In this document: one piece after another, positions 9,593 to 17,872 of the stretch
Layout of the letters: the number at the start of each line of letters is the position of its first letter
Numbering within the stretch: the first letter of the stretch is position 1
The notes under the pieces: model-generated
What the model was told of the DNA's origin: nothing
What the model saw: only the letters and a program-made list of their open reading frames with translations
Database searches by the model: none
Made by a program: the position numbers and the translations under genes
Origin: Planctomycetaceae bacterium
GTDB taxonomy: Bacteria; Planctomycetota; Planctomycetia; Planctomycetales; Planctomycetaceae
NCBI GenBank assembly: GCA_041398825.1
Contig: JAWKTX010000001.1
Span: forward strand, 558,001 to 622,000
Direction of reading: 5' to 3'
DNA: 64,000 nt

Positions 9593-10183
9593 TCATTCCT
9601 CCTGTAACTTCTCAATCTCTTGTTTCAGTCGCTTCATCACTCGGCTTCTTGATGCGTAGACGCTGCCGCGGCTGCGCCCGAGCCGGGTCACAACGTCATC
9701 GATTTCTAATCCTTCAACAGCGGTGAACCAAAAACTGTTCCAGGTGTCGTCAGAGAATTCGCTGCGAATTGCGGCTGCGGCCTGCTGGAAGAGCTGGCGA
9801 CGGTACTCGGTGTCCAGAAGGTCCGAATGGGTTTCATCGTGCACCTGACACTGCCGGAGCAATTGCTCAACTTCGTCAGTTCCCGAGGCTCGATCAGGCG
9901 ATCTGCGCGTCAGTGCGTTGAGTATTGCGTTGTTGGCGACTGTCCGCAGCCAGGTTCTGAATTTTCCGCGCGTGGCATCAACTTCCCATCGTTCGACTGC
10001 ACGGGAAACGGCGAGCAGGACCTGCTGCACAAGATCATCAGCGTCGGCCGTCTGTAATCCTTTGATGCGAGCCAATCGGTGAATCAGTGGCTGATAAATC
10101 TGAACAAATTCGTCCCATGCCGCCGCATCATTCGCATTGCGAACGCGCAGGAGTAAACTGGGGCGAGTGTCCGGAGATTTCAT
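9593..10183 (-). CDS. ECF-type RNA polymerase sigma factor
   Basis: The 196-residue protein has a sigma-2 region (about 20-95) with the polymerase-binding stretch DADDLVQQVLLAV and a WLRTVANNAILN helix. A sigma-4 helix-turn-helix lies near 145-190 (EIDDVVTRLGRSRGSVYASRSRV). Opening with RPSLLLRVRN and AWDEFVQIYQPLI is typical of the planctomycete ECF groups coupled to Ser/Thr kinases. The start ATG has AAAAGG upstream. It is the first gene of the leftward run with the kinase and the 1442-residue protein. It probably also transcribes its own promoter, though no ECF-type box was identified. Confidence 0.93.
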   Translation of the reverse strand: MKSPDTRPSLLLRVRNANDAAAWDEFVQIYQPLIHRLARIKGLQTADADDLVQQVLLAVSRAVERWEVDATRGKFRTWLRTVANNAILNALTRRSPDRASGTDEVEQLLRQCQVHDETHSDLLDTEYRRQLFQQAAAAIRSEFSDDTWNSFWFTAVEGLEIDDVVTRLGRSRGSVYASRSRVMKRLKQEIEKLQEE

Positions 10184-10255
10184 AAAGGCCTTTTATTTCT
10201 GTTTGAATCGAGCCGCATTGTAATACACACGGCAATTCGCAACATTTGACATCAC
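10184..10255. promoter_or_regulatory. Divergent intergenic region between sigma factor and MoxR operon
   Basis: Only 72 bp separate the first codons of the two divergent operons, so both promoters must lie here or inside the neighbouring genes. The stretch is AT-richer than its surroundings. On the minus strand TACAAT near 10217-10222 could be a -10 hexamer, but no convincing -35 sits at standard spacing. On the plus strand TAATAC near 10221 is similar. Shared control of the two operons is an inference from geometry only. Confidence 0.35.
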
Positions 10256-10909
10256 ATGTTGAACTTTCTGGAAACTCTTTTCGAAACCGGCGAATTGACC
10301 GTGCCACGGTTGGTGCCTGAAGAATTGCAGCACGGGACGCAGAAGCAGATGCCCAACTTCCAGCGTACCCTGGAACGACTCCATTCTGCAGAAGCCACCT
10401 GGCGTCTTCAGCTGCCTGGCGAACCACCATCATTTCTGGCTGAAGTCGCAGCAGATGCGGCGAGAGTGGTACTTGCCATTTGTCAGGGTATTGTCTATCG
10501 CGAAACCGAAATGACGGACATTACGCATATCGTGCAGCAGGCTGGATTCCTCGCAAAATACACGATGCATGGTGAACCTGCTTATCACTACAGTGTCGAC
10601 ATGCTTTTTCGATTCCTGCCGCAACTGCTTGAGCGAGCACAGCGCCTCTCCTTAAATGACCCGCTTGTCGAATTCATCCTCGAACTGATGAAGCCCTGGC
10701 CTCTGTCAAGTGTTGGTATCCGCCAGCTGCGTGTCAATACGACGCCTCCTGCTTTGCGGCATCCATCGCTGTGGAGAATGTATGTCGATCGAATCATCAC
10801 ACAGCAGGATCGTTCCCGGACAGAGTGCGAGCTGGTGCGTGAGGCCGTTGCTGCAGCCGGTGGGCCGTTCGAAATCCTGCCAAAGCCATTCATGGACAAC
10901 CCGAAATGA
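10256..10909 (+). CDS. Helical protein of a MoxR three-gene operon, family not recognised
   Basis: This 217-residue, predominantly helical protein has no signal peptide and no TM segment. It opens MLNFLETLFETGELTV and has a Leu-rich amphipathic helix near 122-150. Its stop overlaps the start of the MoxR gene (ATGA at 10906-10909), which suggests translational coupling and a shared complex. Small unassigned proteins next to MoxR genes are known from the MoxR-vWA-beta-propeller ternary systems found by comparative genomics, and this may be one of those partners. I cannot match it to a named domain. No good ribosome-binding site precedes the ATG. Confidence 0.75.
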   Translation: MLNFLETLFETGELTVPRLVPEELQHGTQKQMPNFQRTLERLHSAEATWRLQLPGEPPSFLAEVAADAARVVLAICQGIVYRETEMTDITHIVQQAGFLAKYTMHGEPAYHYSVDMLFRFLPQLLERAQRLSLNDPLVEFILELMKPWPLSSVGIRQLRVNTTPPALRHPSLWRMYVDRIITQQDRSRTECELVREAVAAAGGPFEILPKPFMDNPK

Positions 10910-12093
10910 CAACACTACAGGACGCCATCGCAACCGCCGGACGCGTTCAGCACCAGCTGATTGACCCGCTTAAGTGCGAATACGTCGGCAAGGACGAAGT
11001 CATTGATCTGCTCGGCATTTGCCTGGTCGCCGGCGAGAACCTGTTTCTGCTTGGACCACCGGGAACGGCAAAGAGTGCGATTGTCAGATCATTGGCCCGA
11101 CGACTGGATGGGCGTGTCTTCGACTACCTGTTGACGCGGTTCACGGAACCGTCTGAACTGTTCGGACCATTCGATATTCGCAAACTGCGTGAAGGAGACT
11201 TGTTGACGAATACGGAAGGCATGCTTCCGGAAGCGGATGTTGTTTTTCTGGATGAGTTGCTGAACGCCAATAGTGCGATTCTGAACAGCCTGCTGATGGC
11301 GCTGAATGAACGTGTGTTTCGGCGAGGAAAAGAAACACGAAAACTGGGCTTCGTACTCACCGTCGGAGCCAGCAATCGACTCCCGGAAGACGAAGCGCTC
11401 AGTGCCCTTTTTGATCGGTTTCTTCTTCGAGTACGTTCTGACAATGTTGCCCCGGAAATGCTGACCAGCGTTCTGGAAGCTGGCTGGAATCTTCAGCGTT
11501 CAGAAGCAATCGCACCCGCTGATCGGATATCAATGGATGACCTGCGATTCATGCAGAATTGCATCTCAGCGATGGATGTCAGCGAGGTCCGAAATACATA
11601 CGTCGAACTAGTGCATCGCCTTCGGCATGCCGGAATAGAGATTTCCGATCGCAGAGCTGTGAGGCTTCAGCGTCTGGCAGCGGCCAGTGCAATGCTGTGC
11701 GGACGGACAAAAGTGGCCATTTCAGATCTTTGGGTTCTGCGTTATATCTGGGACACGATGGAACAGATCGAAGTGCTGGCAAAGATTGTGAACGATACGA
11801 TCCGGAATGCGACGGAACCTGCGGAGGCGGATGCTGAGCCATCTTTTGGTGCCGAAAGGAATGTCCATCCACGATCGGCCGCCATCGAAGCTCCCTGTCC
11901 GGAACACCTGTCGCGTGATCTTGATCAGATTGCCCGGCACCTGGAATCCGCTCTGGAGGATTCGAATCAAAAGTCGTGGATTCGCGATCGACTGGGATTA
12001 CTTCTGTCGCGAATTGAATGGGTGCAGAATGACGAATCTCGCCTGTTTCTGCGCGATCGTGTCCGCAGCATGCTGGAAGAACTTAGCGCATGA
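10906..12093 (+). CDS. MoxR-family AAA+ ATPase
   Basis: The 395-residue protein is a MoxR/RavA-type ATPase. Walker A is GPPGTAKS at 50-57. Walker B is VVFLDE at 112-117 and is followed by LLNANSAILNSLL. Sensor-1 Asn lies in ASNRLPED near 157, and the arginine finger in LFDRF is about 171. A helical lid and a charged C-terminal tail (300-395) follow. MoxR ATPases act as chaperones that remodel partners, usually with a vWA protein. Here the gene is joined by ATGA overlaps to unassigned genes on both sides. No vWA gene is visible in the operon or nearby. Confidence 0.92.
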   Translation: MTTLQDAIATAGRVQHQLIDPLKCEYVGKDEVIDLLGICLVAGENLFLLGPPGTAKSAIVRSLARRLDGRVFDYLLTRFTEPSELFGPFDIRKLREGDLLTNTEGMLPEADVVFLDELLNANSAILNSLLMALNERVFRRGKETRKLGFVLTVGASNRLPEDEALSALFDRFLLRVRSDNVAPEMLTSVLEAGWNLQRSEAIAPADRISMDDLRFMQNCISAMDVSEVRNTYVELVHRLRHAGIEISDRRAVRLQRLAAASAMLCGRTKVAISDLWVLRYIWDTMEQIEVLAKIVNDTIRNATEPAEADAEPSFGAERNVHPRSAAIEAPCPEHLSRDLDQIARHLESALEDSNQKSWIRDRLGLLLSRIEWVQNDESRLFLRDRVRSMLEELSA

Positions 12094-12881
12094 CTGCACC
12101 TGAACCAAAGAAAACGATGATTGCACGGATGCCTCTCTCGCAGTCATTTCGAGCCGCAACATTGCGGACGAACGAAAATATTCTCTCATGCATTCGTGAA
12201 GATCTGCTGTGGCTTCGCTTTGATGGCGACGAAGACGAAGGCTGGCGGTTGCTTGCACCCATTGCAGAGGGTCCGTTGTTGCTTTGTGATGATCAGAATC
12301 GGTTGACTCCGGTCGGGAAGCATGTTCCTGCAGAGCGTTTGCCGGAACTGAACTGGCAAAAGCCTTCAGAGGTTCTTGCGGTCTCACTGCCAGTATCCCG
12401 AATGATGCACTTCAGCATTCCGCGGATTCAGTTAACACTCGTTCGAAGCGAAACAGAACGACCCGCGTCCCTGTTAACAACGAGCTGGGAAGCGTTCGAA
12501 CTATGGGCCGTCGATGCACCTGAGTTACGGCTGAAGTGCTGTCGATTCGGCATCCTGAAACAGGTTGATTCGACCACTGAATTTCGAGTTGCAATTACTG
12601 GTGATCCGCTGCCTCCTCTTTCGGGAGACCGTTTCTGGATGGAGGACAACATTGCCGTACCACTGGGATGTTCGTGGAAGCCTGCTGTCGATACTCAGAC
12701 ACTCCGGTCGACGTTTGAACGCAACCTTGATGTCGAACCATCCGATCCCGGGCTGCAGGATCTTCTCTGGATCTGGCATCCCGATAATGGTCTGAACTTT
12801 CTTTGTGCATCAGACTTTGTTCCTGCTCTTCGAACGAATATCAGGAGCACACGTGCAGGACTGCGGGCTGGTTCTGATTGA
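12090..12881 (+). CDS. Third protein of the MoxR operon, beta-rich, family not recognised
   Basis: The 263-residue soluble protein starts inside the MoxR stop (ATGA at 12090-12093). The sequence alternates short hydrophobic strands with turns (LLWLRF, WRLLAPIAEGPLLLC, VLAVSLPVSRMMHFSIP, FELWAVDAPELRLKCCRF), which suggests a mainly beta fold. No catalytic motif, signal peptide or TM helix is visible. By position it should work with the ATPase as adaptor or substrate-binding subunit. The roughly 115 bases after it hold no further partner gene. An accessory protein of MoxR ternary systems is the best guess. Confidence 0.75.
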   Translation: MTAPEPKKTMIARMPLSQSFRAATLRTNENILSCIREDLLWLRFDGDEDEGWRLLAPIAEGPLLLCDDQNRLTPVGKHVPAERLPELNWQKPSEVLAVSLPVSRMMHFSIPRIQLTLVRSETERPASLLTTSWEAFELWAVDAPELRLKCCRFGILKQVDSTTEFRVAITGDPLPPLSGDRFWMEDNIAVPLGCSWKPAVDTQTLRSTFERNLDVEPSDPGLQDLLWIWHPDNGLNFLCASDFVPALRTNIRSTRAGLRAGSD

Positions 12882-12999
12882 TCAGCCGAACGGATTCATG
12901 TGCCAATTCTTGCCGGAGCAGGCTTGCTTCGTCAGACCAACACGATGACAGTCTTGAGAAGTACGATGGCAAGTACGTTGACAAGTTTGCGATGTGCGG

Positions 13000-13452
13000 T
13001 CAGTCGGGCGGAAGCAGATCAGAATCGCCAAGGCTGCGCGCCTTTCTGCTGCCTCCCTTTCGGATGGTTTTCTTTCCGGGAAGGAATCCCTCGGCAGAGG
13101 ATTCATCGGTGATCACCGGCATCATTTCGGTGCGACTGTCTGTGGAGACACCTGAGGTTGGGCGATCTGGTCCAAGATAGACTTTGTAACTCATTCCGGC
13201 GAATGACAACTGATCCCCGGGCAAAAGCGCGCCTCGCAGTACTCTCTGCCCGTTCACTCGAGTTCCATTTGTGCTGCCAAGATCCCGCATGTACAGCAAC
13301 CCATCCGTCTTCACCAGGATGCAGTGCATTTTCGAGATGCTGGTGTGTTCAACGACGAGGTCGCACAACTTCGCGCTGCGACCAACGACAGTAATGTCTT
13401 TGGTCAGCGTGACAGGCTTTCCGCCGGTGGTTGGAATCAGCTGCGCAAGCAT
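13000..13452 (-). CDS. FHA-domain protein
   Basis: The 150-residue cytoplasmic protein has an FHA domain at about 5-95: VGRSAKLCDLVV with the phosphothreonine-contacting Arg, SISKMHC with its Ser and His, and DLGSTNGTRVNG with its Asn. Residues 96-150 form a low-complexity tail rich in basic and Ser residues (KKTIRKGGSRKARSL). FHA domains bind phosphothreonine peptides, so the Ser/Thr kinase 3.5 kb away is an obvious candidate source of ligand. The gene converges with the MoxR operon and ends 118 bases from it. Confidence 0.9.
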   Translation of the reverse strand: MLAQLIPTTGGKPVTLTKDITVVGRSAKLCDLVVEHTSISKMHCILVKTDGLLYMRDLGSTNGTRVNGQRVLRGALLPGDQLSFAGMSYKVYLGPDRPTSGVSTDSRTEMMPVITDESSAEGFLPGKKTIRKGGSRKARSLGDSDLLPPD

Positions 13453-13588
13453 CGTAAAACGTTCGCATTGATCTGCAGGGAACAGGACAAACAGAATTCA
13501 TCCTGAATTTGAGCGAGCGGGATTTCGGAATGCAACTTCTCAAAGTCCAGCGAGAGGCATTTCGGTCGATCCAGCCGGGCAGATCCAT

Positions 13589-15391
13589 CTATTCGTCACG
13601 GTTCGCTTCCAGAACCGACAGAAACGCCTTCTGAGGAATCTCTACTTCCCCGAATTGGCGCATTCGTTTCTTGCCTTCTTTCTGCTTCTGCAGAAGTTTC
13701 CGCTTTCGGGTGATATCGCCACCATAGCACTTAGCGGTGACATTCTTGCGCAGTGCCGAAATCGTTTCGCGGGCGATGACTCGCATGCCGATGGCCGCCT
13801 GAATGGCGATTTCAAACTGGTGCTTGGAAATCTCCTGCTTCAGGCGTTTCACCAGAGCTCGTCCCCGACGATCCGCCGTTGATCGGTGAACAATCGTGGA
13901 AAGAGCATCCACCTTGTTGCCTTTGACAAGGATGTCCATCTTGACGAGATCCGCGGCCTGGAAGCCGATGATTTCGTAGTCCATCGTTCCATAACCGCGG
14001 GTCACGCTCTTCAGCTTATCGTACATGTCGTACACGATTTCACTGAGGGGTAATTCGTAGTGAATCTGGGCTCGCTGCGGTCCCAGAAATTCCGTGTTGC
14101 GAAAAATGCCGCGACGATCCTGACAAAGCTGCATGATCGTACCCACGTTTTCGGAAGGAACGATAAAGCTGACGTGGGCGATGGGTTCACGAAACTCTTC
14201 AATTTGTCCGGCGTCCGGGACATCCTGCGGGTTGTCGATGATCAGTGTCTGACCATCCTTTGTCACAATTTCGTACGTAACGTTGGGGGCCGTCTGAATC
14301 AGGTCCATGTCCTGTTCGCTTTCCAGACGCTGCTGCACAATCTCCATGTGCAGCATGCCCAGAAAACCACAGCGAAAACCAAATCCCAGCGCATCGGACG
14401 TTTCAGGAAGGAATGAAAAACTACTGTCATTCATGGACAGTTTCTGAAGCTCTTCCCTCAGCGTTTCAAAGCCCGTCGCGTCGATCGGGTACATGCCGCA
14501 GAAAACCATCTGTTTTGGCTTTTGATAACCCGGCAACGGCGATGCTGTCCCCCCCTGTGCAAGTGTGACGGTGTCACCGACAGTGACCAGGCTTAGATCC
14601 TTGATTCCTGTCAGGATATAGCCGACCTGCCCCGGCCCGAGATGGCCGCAGGATTTCATGTCGGGGCGAAACTGTCCAAGCTCCAGTACGTCCGCCGACA
14701 TACCAGCACGCATGAATCGAACCTTGTCACCAACTTTCACTTCGCCTTCCAGCAGACGGACATAGGTGATCACACCTTTGTAATTGTCGTACTTGGAATC
14801 GAAAATCAACCCCTTCAGCGGCACATCCGTTGTACCGGTAGGCGGTGGAATACGTTTTATGATCGCTTCGAATACGGTTTCAATGTTTTGACCGGTCTTT
14901 GCACTGACCCGTAGCGCGTCGGTGGCATCCAGCCCCAGAACGCTTTCCACTTCTTCCAGAACTTCGTCAATACGAACCACTGGCAGGTCGATCTTGTTCA
15001 CAACGGGGACAATTTCCAGATTCACGTTGATGGCTGCGTATGCGTTGGCAACCGTCTGCGCCTGAACTCCCTGAAACGCGTCAACAATCAGTAGCGCGCC
15101 CTCACAGGCGGCCAGACTTCGATTGACTTCATAATGGAAGTCGACGTGGCCGGGCGTGTCGATCAGATTCAGTTCGTAGGTATCCCCTTCGAATTTGTAG
15201 TTGATGGTCACCGATCGCGCTTTCACGGTGATGCCACGTTCGCGTTCGATATCCAGATCGTCCAGGATCTGTTGCCGAAATTCACGTTCGGTAATTGTCC
15301 CGCTCTTCAGCAACAACTGATCGGCCAGTGTGCTCTTGCCATGGTCGATGTGAGCAATGATGCTGAAATTGCGAATGAACTTCGGGTCCAT
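13589..15391 (-). CDS. lepA: Elongation factor 4 (LepA)
   Basis: The 600-residue protein is a full-length LepA GTPase, which back-translocates ribosomes. G1 is AHIDHGKST near 13-21, switch I has RGITVKA, G3 is DTPGH, and G4 is NKID. The C-terminal LepA-specific region is present (FQAADLVKMDILVKGNKVDALS, then KVDALS-RR regions and the lysine-rich KRKLLQKQKEGKKRMRQFG). It is not beside lepB here. The gene starts at the ATG at 15391. Nothing unusual in length or motifs. Confidence 0.97.
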   Translation of the reverse strand: MDPKFIRNFSIIAHIDHGKSTLADQLLLKSGTITEREFRQQILDDLDIERERGITVKARSVTINYKFEGDTYELNLIDTPGHVDFHYEVNRSLAACEGALLIVDAFQGVQAQTVANAYAAINVNLEIVPVVNKIDLPVVRIDEVLEEVESVLGLDATDALRVSAKTGQNIETVFEAIIKRIPPPTGTTDVPLKGLIFDSKYDNYKGVITYVRLLEGEVKVGDKVRFMRAGMSADVLELGQFRPDMKSCGHLGPGQVGYILTGIKDLSLVTVGDTVTLAQGGTASPLPGYQKPKQMVFCGMYPIDATGFETLREELQKLSMNDSSFSFLPETSDALGFGFRCGFLGMLHMEIVQQRLESEQDMDLIQTAPNVTYEIVTKDGQTLIIDNPQDVPDAGQIEEFREPIAHVSFIVPSENVGTIMQLCQDRRGIFRNTEFLGPQRAQIHYELPLSEIVYDMYDKLKSVTRGYGTMDYEIIGFQAADLVKMDILVKGNKVDALSTIVHRSTADRRGRALVKRLKQEISKHQFEIAIQAAIGMRVIARETISALRKNVTAKCYGGDITRKRKLLQKQKEGKKRMRQFGEVEIPQKAFLSVLEANRDE

Positions 15392-15821
15392 AATTCGTGC
15401 GACAACGTTGAAAGGGTTGTTTCGGCGATTTCTGTCGAAAATGACCGGGCAAAACTGCCGCGTATGTTACGGAAGGCAGTAGGCATCGGTCGAGCGTCGA
15501 ATTCGCAGAATCCTGCCGCAGAGAACAAGCTCACCGATGGGCCCTTTGCGGAGAAATTGCCGGATTTCCCCGAAATGTTGCAAATGGCTGCTTGCGGTGG
15601 TGAGCGACGGAAATCGCTCGATTACCACCGTGACAGAAGAAAGGCTGTTCTGCGACGGATCGTCGGGGCCAGTGACCTCGTGCAAATCCACAAACATTTC
15701 GCTTCATTTGATGAACCCCGGGGGCGGTTCGCTACACTGACGGCCCCCTGCTCTTCCCACCCGGAAACGCCGAGGGGCAAAATCGACATCATCCGAAACC
15801 CTGAATTCATTTGGATTCACT
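15392..15821. other. Divergent intergenic region between lepA and a hydrolase
   Basis: These 430 bases separate two divergent genes and should hold both promoters. Open frames here are short and show no recognisable protein. TTGATG near 15707 and TACACT near 15732 could form a weak sigma-70 promoter for the rightward hydrolase, although the spacing is about 19 bases. Nothing else is recognised. Confidence 0.4.
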
Positions 15822-17123
15822 ATGTCCAGAGTCCTGAAACGATTCGAATCGGTTTGCCTTCTGTTGCTTGTTTGTTTCCTGATATTCAGTTGCAGAGTGC
15901 GTGCAGAAGGTCGTGATTCCACAACGGACAAACGCCCCTGGCCTCTGGAAGCATGGAAGAACGTTCCTTCGTACCGATGGGTCAATGACACGGCACCGAT
16001 TCGCTCACTTCTCTACACAAATGAATCTTTTAACGGGAAGCCAACAGAGGTTTTTGCCTTCTACGCTACACCGGGGAGTCTCGCTGGCAACCCGCAACTG
16101 GATCGTAACCTCCCGGCGGTCGTGTTGATTCATGGCGGTGGGGGCACCGCCTTCGCAGAGTGGGTTCAGCTTTGGGCAAAACGAGGCTACGCTGCCATTG
16201 CGATGGATCTTTCCGGAAGGCAACCGGCGGCTCCTGAATTTGATCCGGACACACAAGAATTGATCGTCGTACGTGACCATCGAAAGATTATTCGTACTCG
16301 GCTGCCAAATGGCGGACCCGAACACGGCCACACTGAAAAATTTCAGAATGTTGGCGGCGATCTCAGCGATGACTGGCAGTTTCATTCTGTCGCTGCCGTG
16401 ATGCGGGCTCATTCGTTGCTTCGTAACTGGCCGGAAATTGATCGTAATAAGACTGCCGTAACCGGCATCAGCTGGGGCGGCTATATGACGTGCCTTGTTG
16501 CGTCTCTCGACGATCGATTTCAGGCAGCAGTGCCTGTTTACGGATGCGGGTTTCTTTACGAAGGTGAATCTGTACAGAAAAAACAAATTGATTCTCTGAG
16601 TCAATCCCAGAGAGAGGACTGGATCAACAACTATGACCCATCAGCCTGGTTGCCACAGTGCCGGGTTCCCATTTTGTTCGTGAACGGAACAAACGACGTT
16701 CATTATCCCTTGAACAGCTATTCTCGCAGTTTCGATCTGGTGCCAGGCTCAAAGCAGATTCGAATTGAAGTCGATATGCGTCACGGTCATCCACCGGGAT
16801 GGGAACCAAAGGAAATCGGTGTTTTTATCGACCATCATCTGCTGGGAACAGAAGCCTTGCCGACATTCGGGAAACCTGTCCAGAAGGGAAGCGAAGTCAT
16901 TGTTCAACTGTCGAGCGTCGTACCAATCGATCGAGTGCAACTTCACTACACGACGGACGATGGGTTGCTGTCAGGTCGAAAGTGGCAATCGGTCGACGCG
17001 CAATTTCAGGCTGACAGGAATGAGGTGACAGCGAAGCTCCCGGATTCTGCCACCGTTGCATTGCTTTCAGCGACTGACAATCGTGGGGCTATGGTTTCAA
17101 CCGAAGTGATTTTCTGCAAATAA
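15822..17123 (+). CDS. Secreted alpha/beta hydrolase (prolyl oligopeptidase/dienelactone hydrolase-like)
   Basis: The 433-residue protein has an N-terminal export signal (SVCLLLLVCFLIFSC). The hydrolase core shows VLIHGGGGTAF near 102-112 as oxyanion loop, GISWGG as nucleophile elbow near 215-220, the acidic residue in NGTNDVHYP near 289, and His in RHGHPPGW near 325. Residues 350-433 form a small beta domain after the catalytic core. It may hydrolyse esters or peptides outside the cytoplasm. It follows lepA divergently and has no clear operon partner. Confidence 0.82.
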   Translation: MSRVLKRFESVCLLLLVCFLIFSCRVRAEGRDSTTDKRPWPLEAWKNVPSYRWVNDTAPIRSLLYTNESFNGKPTEVFAFYATPGSLAGNPQLDRNLPAVVLIHGGGGTAFAEWVQLWAKRGYAAIAMDLSGRQPAAPEFDPDTQELIVVRDHRKIIRTRLPNGGPEHGHTEKFQNVGGDLSDDWQFHSVAAVMRAHSLLRNWPEIDRNKTAVTGISWGGYMTCLVASLDDRFQAAVPVYGCGFLYEGESVQKKQIDSLSQSQREDWINNYDPSAWLPQCRVPILFVNGTNDVHYPLNSYSRSFDLVPGSKQIRIEVDMRHGHPPGWEPKEIGVFIDHHLLGTEALPTFGKPVQKGSEVIVQLSSVVPIDRVQLHYTTDDGLLSGRKWQSVDAQFQADRNEVTAKLPDSATVALLSATDNRGAMVSTEVIFCK

Positions 17124-17194
17124 TAATCATCGCGTCACTTCGAATGCTCTGGTGCAAACCTCACGGGACACCAGGCGTGCCATCCAATTTGTTC

Positions 17195-17632
17195 ATGACA
17201 TCCAGCCGGGACGACTTTGTGGCCACAGACGATTGTAAGCCAGTGACCGAAGAAGTAACTGCAAGCACCCACCAGTTTCGTCCCTGTGACGAATCGGGCG
17301 ACGCTGCGCCAAAAGAATTGAATGGTCTCACCACGGGAGTTTCAGGCAACGAACCGCATCAGGTGCCCCCGGAGGATGATGCATCGGCGGAACCGTCCCG
17401 AATGGTCCGGGAAAGAGACCTCGGCCCACAGCCAATTGCTGATCTGATGAAAGAACTCGGCATTAAACCTCACGATCTGGTGGCAGCTTCAACCGAACAG
17501 ATCACGCACAAGATGGTTTCGCGAGCGATGAAGGGGCGATGGCTGACTCGCAACACAATGAACAAAGTGATTCAGGCATTCAATTCTGCTTCCGGGCAGC
17601 ATCGAAAACGCAGCGATCTGTTTAACTATTAA
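17195..17632 (+). CDS. Small conserved-looking protein with helical, DNA-binding-like C-terminus
   Basis: From the ATG at 17195 the product has 145 residues; a longer start at 17144 would add an N-terminus unlike the rest. Neither start has a clear ribosome-binding site. The first 80 residues are low-complexity and acidic. The last 65 are compact and helical, from LMKELGIKPHDLVAAS to RNTMNKVIQAFNSASG and ending SDLFNY. I recall this C-terminal block as a recurring one in planctomycete genomes. Its helix-turn-helix-like spacing suggests nucleic-acid binding, but I have no named family. Confidence 0.6.
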   Translation: MTSSRDDFVATDDCKPVTEEVTASTHQFRPCDESGDAAPKELNGLTTGVSGNEPHQVPPEDDASAEPSRMVRERDLGPQPIADLMKELGIKPHDLVAASTEQITHKMVSRAMKGRWLTRNTMNKVIQAFNSASGQHRKRSDLFNY

Positions 17633-17697
17633 AGTATCCGGGCCCTCGGCACGGACAGACACCCAGATTACCCCTGTTGCATGCCTGCATGGTTCGC

Positions 17698-17772
17698 GAC
17701 CCTGTAGAGCCGGACCCCGCGATAAGGGACCCCGCAATATCGGACCCTGTAAAGCCGGACGTTGTAAAACAA
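17698..17772 (+). repeat. Five tandem 15-bp repeats
   Basis: Five adjoining 15-base units each start with GAC: GACCCTGTAGAGCCG, GACCCCGCGATAAGG, GACCCCGCAATATCG, GACCCTGTAAAGCCG and GACGTTGTAAAACAA. Units 1 and 4 differ at one base. The array sits between two rightward genes. It may be a young tandem duplication, or a set of binding sites. Confidence 0.7.
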
Positions 17773-17872
17773 TTGTAAAGCAGTCCGTTTCATTTCCTCC
17801 TGATCTTTGAGGCTGCGTACGAGAACTCTATCGTGCAGTCGTTCCGAAGAGTTGACACTGGGGGAAAAGAAG

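Noticed and set aside
12878..13180. 100-codon frame after the MoxR operon
   Set aside because: Most of it is the complementary shadow of the FHA gene; not a fourth operon member.
17698..17772. CRISPR-like array
   Set aside because: Units of 15 bases are contiguous, with no spacers and no cas genes nearby.
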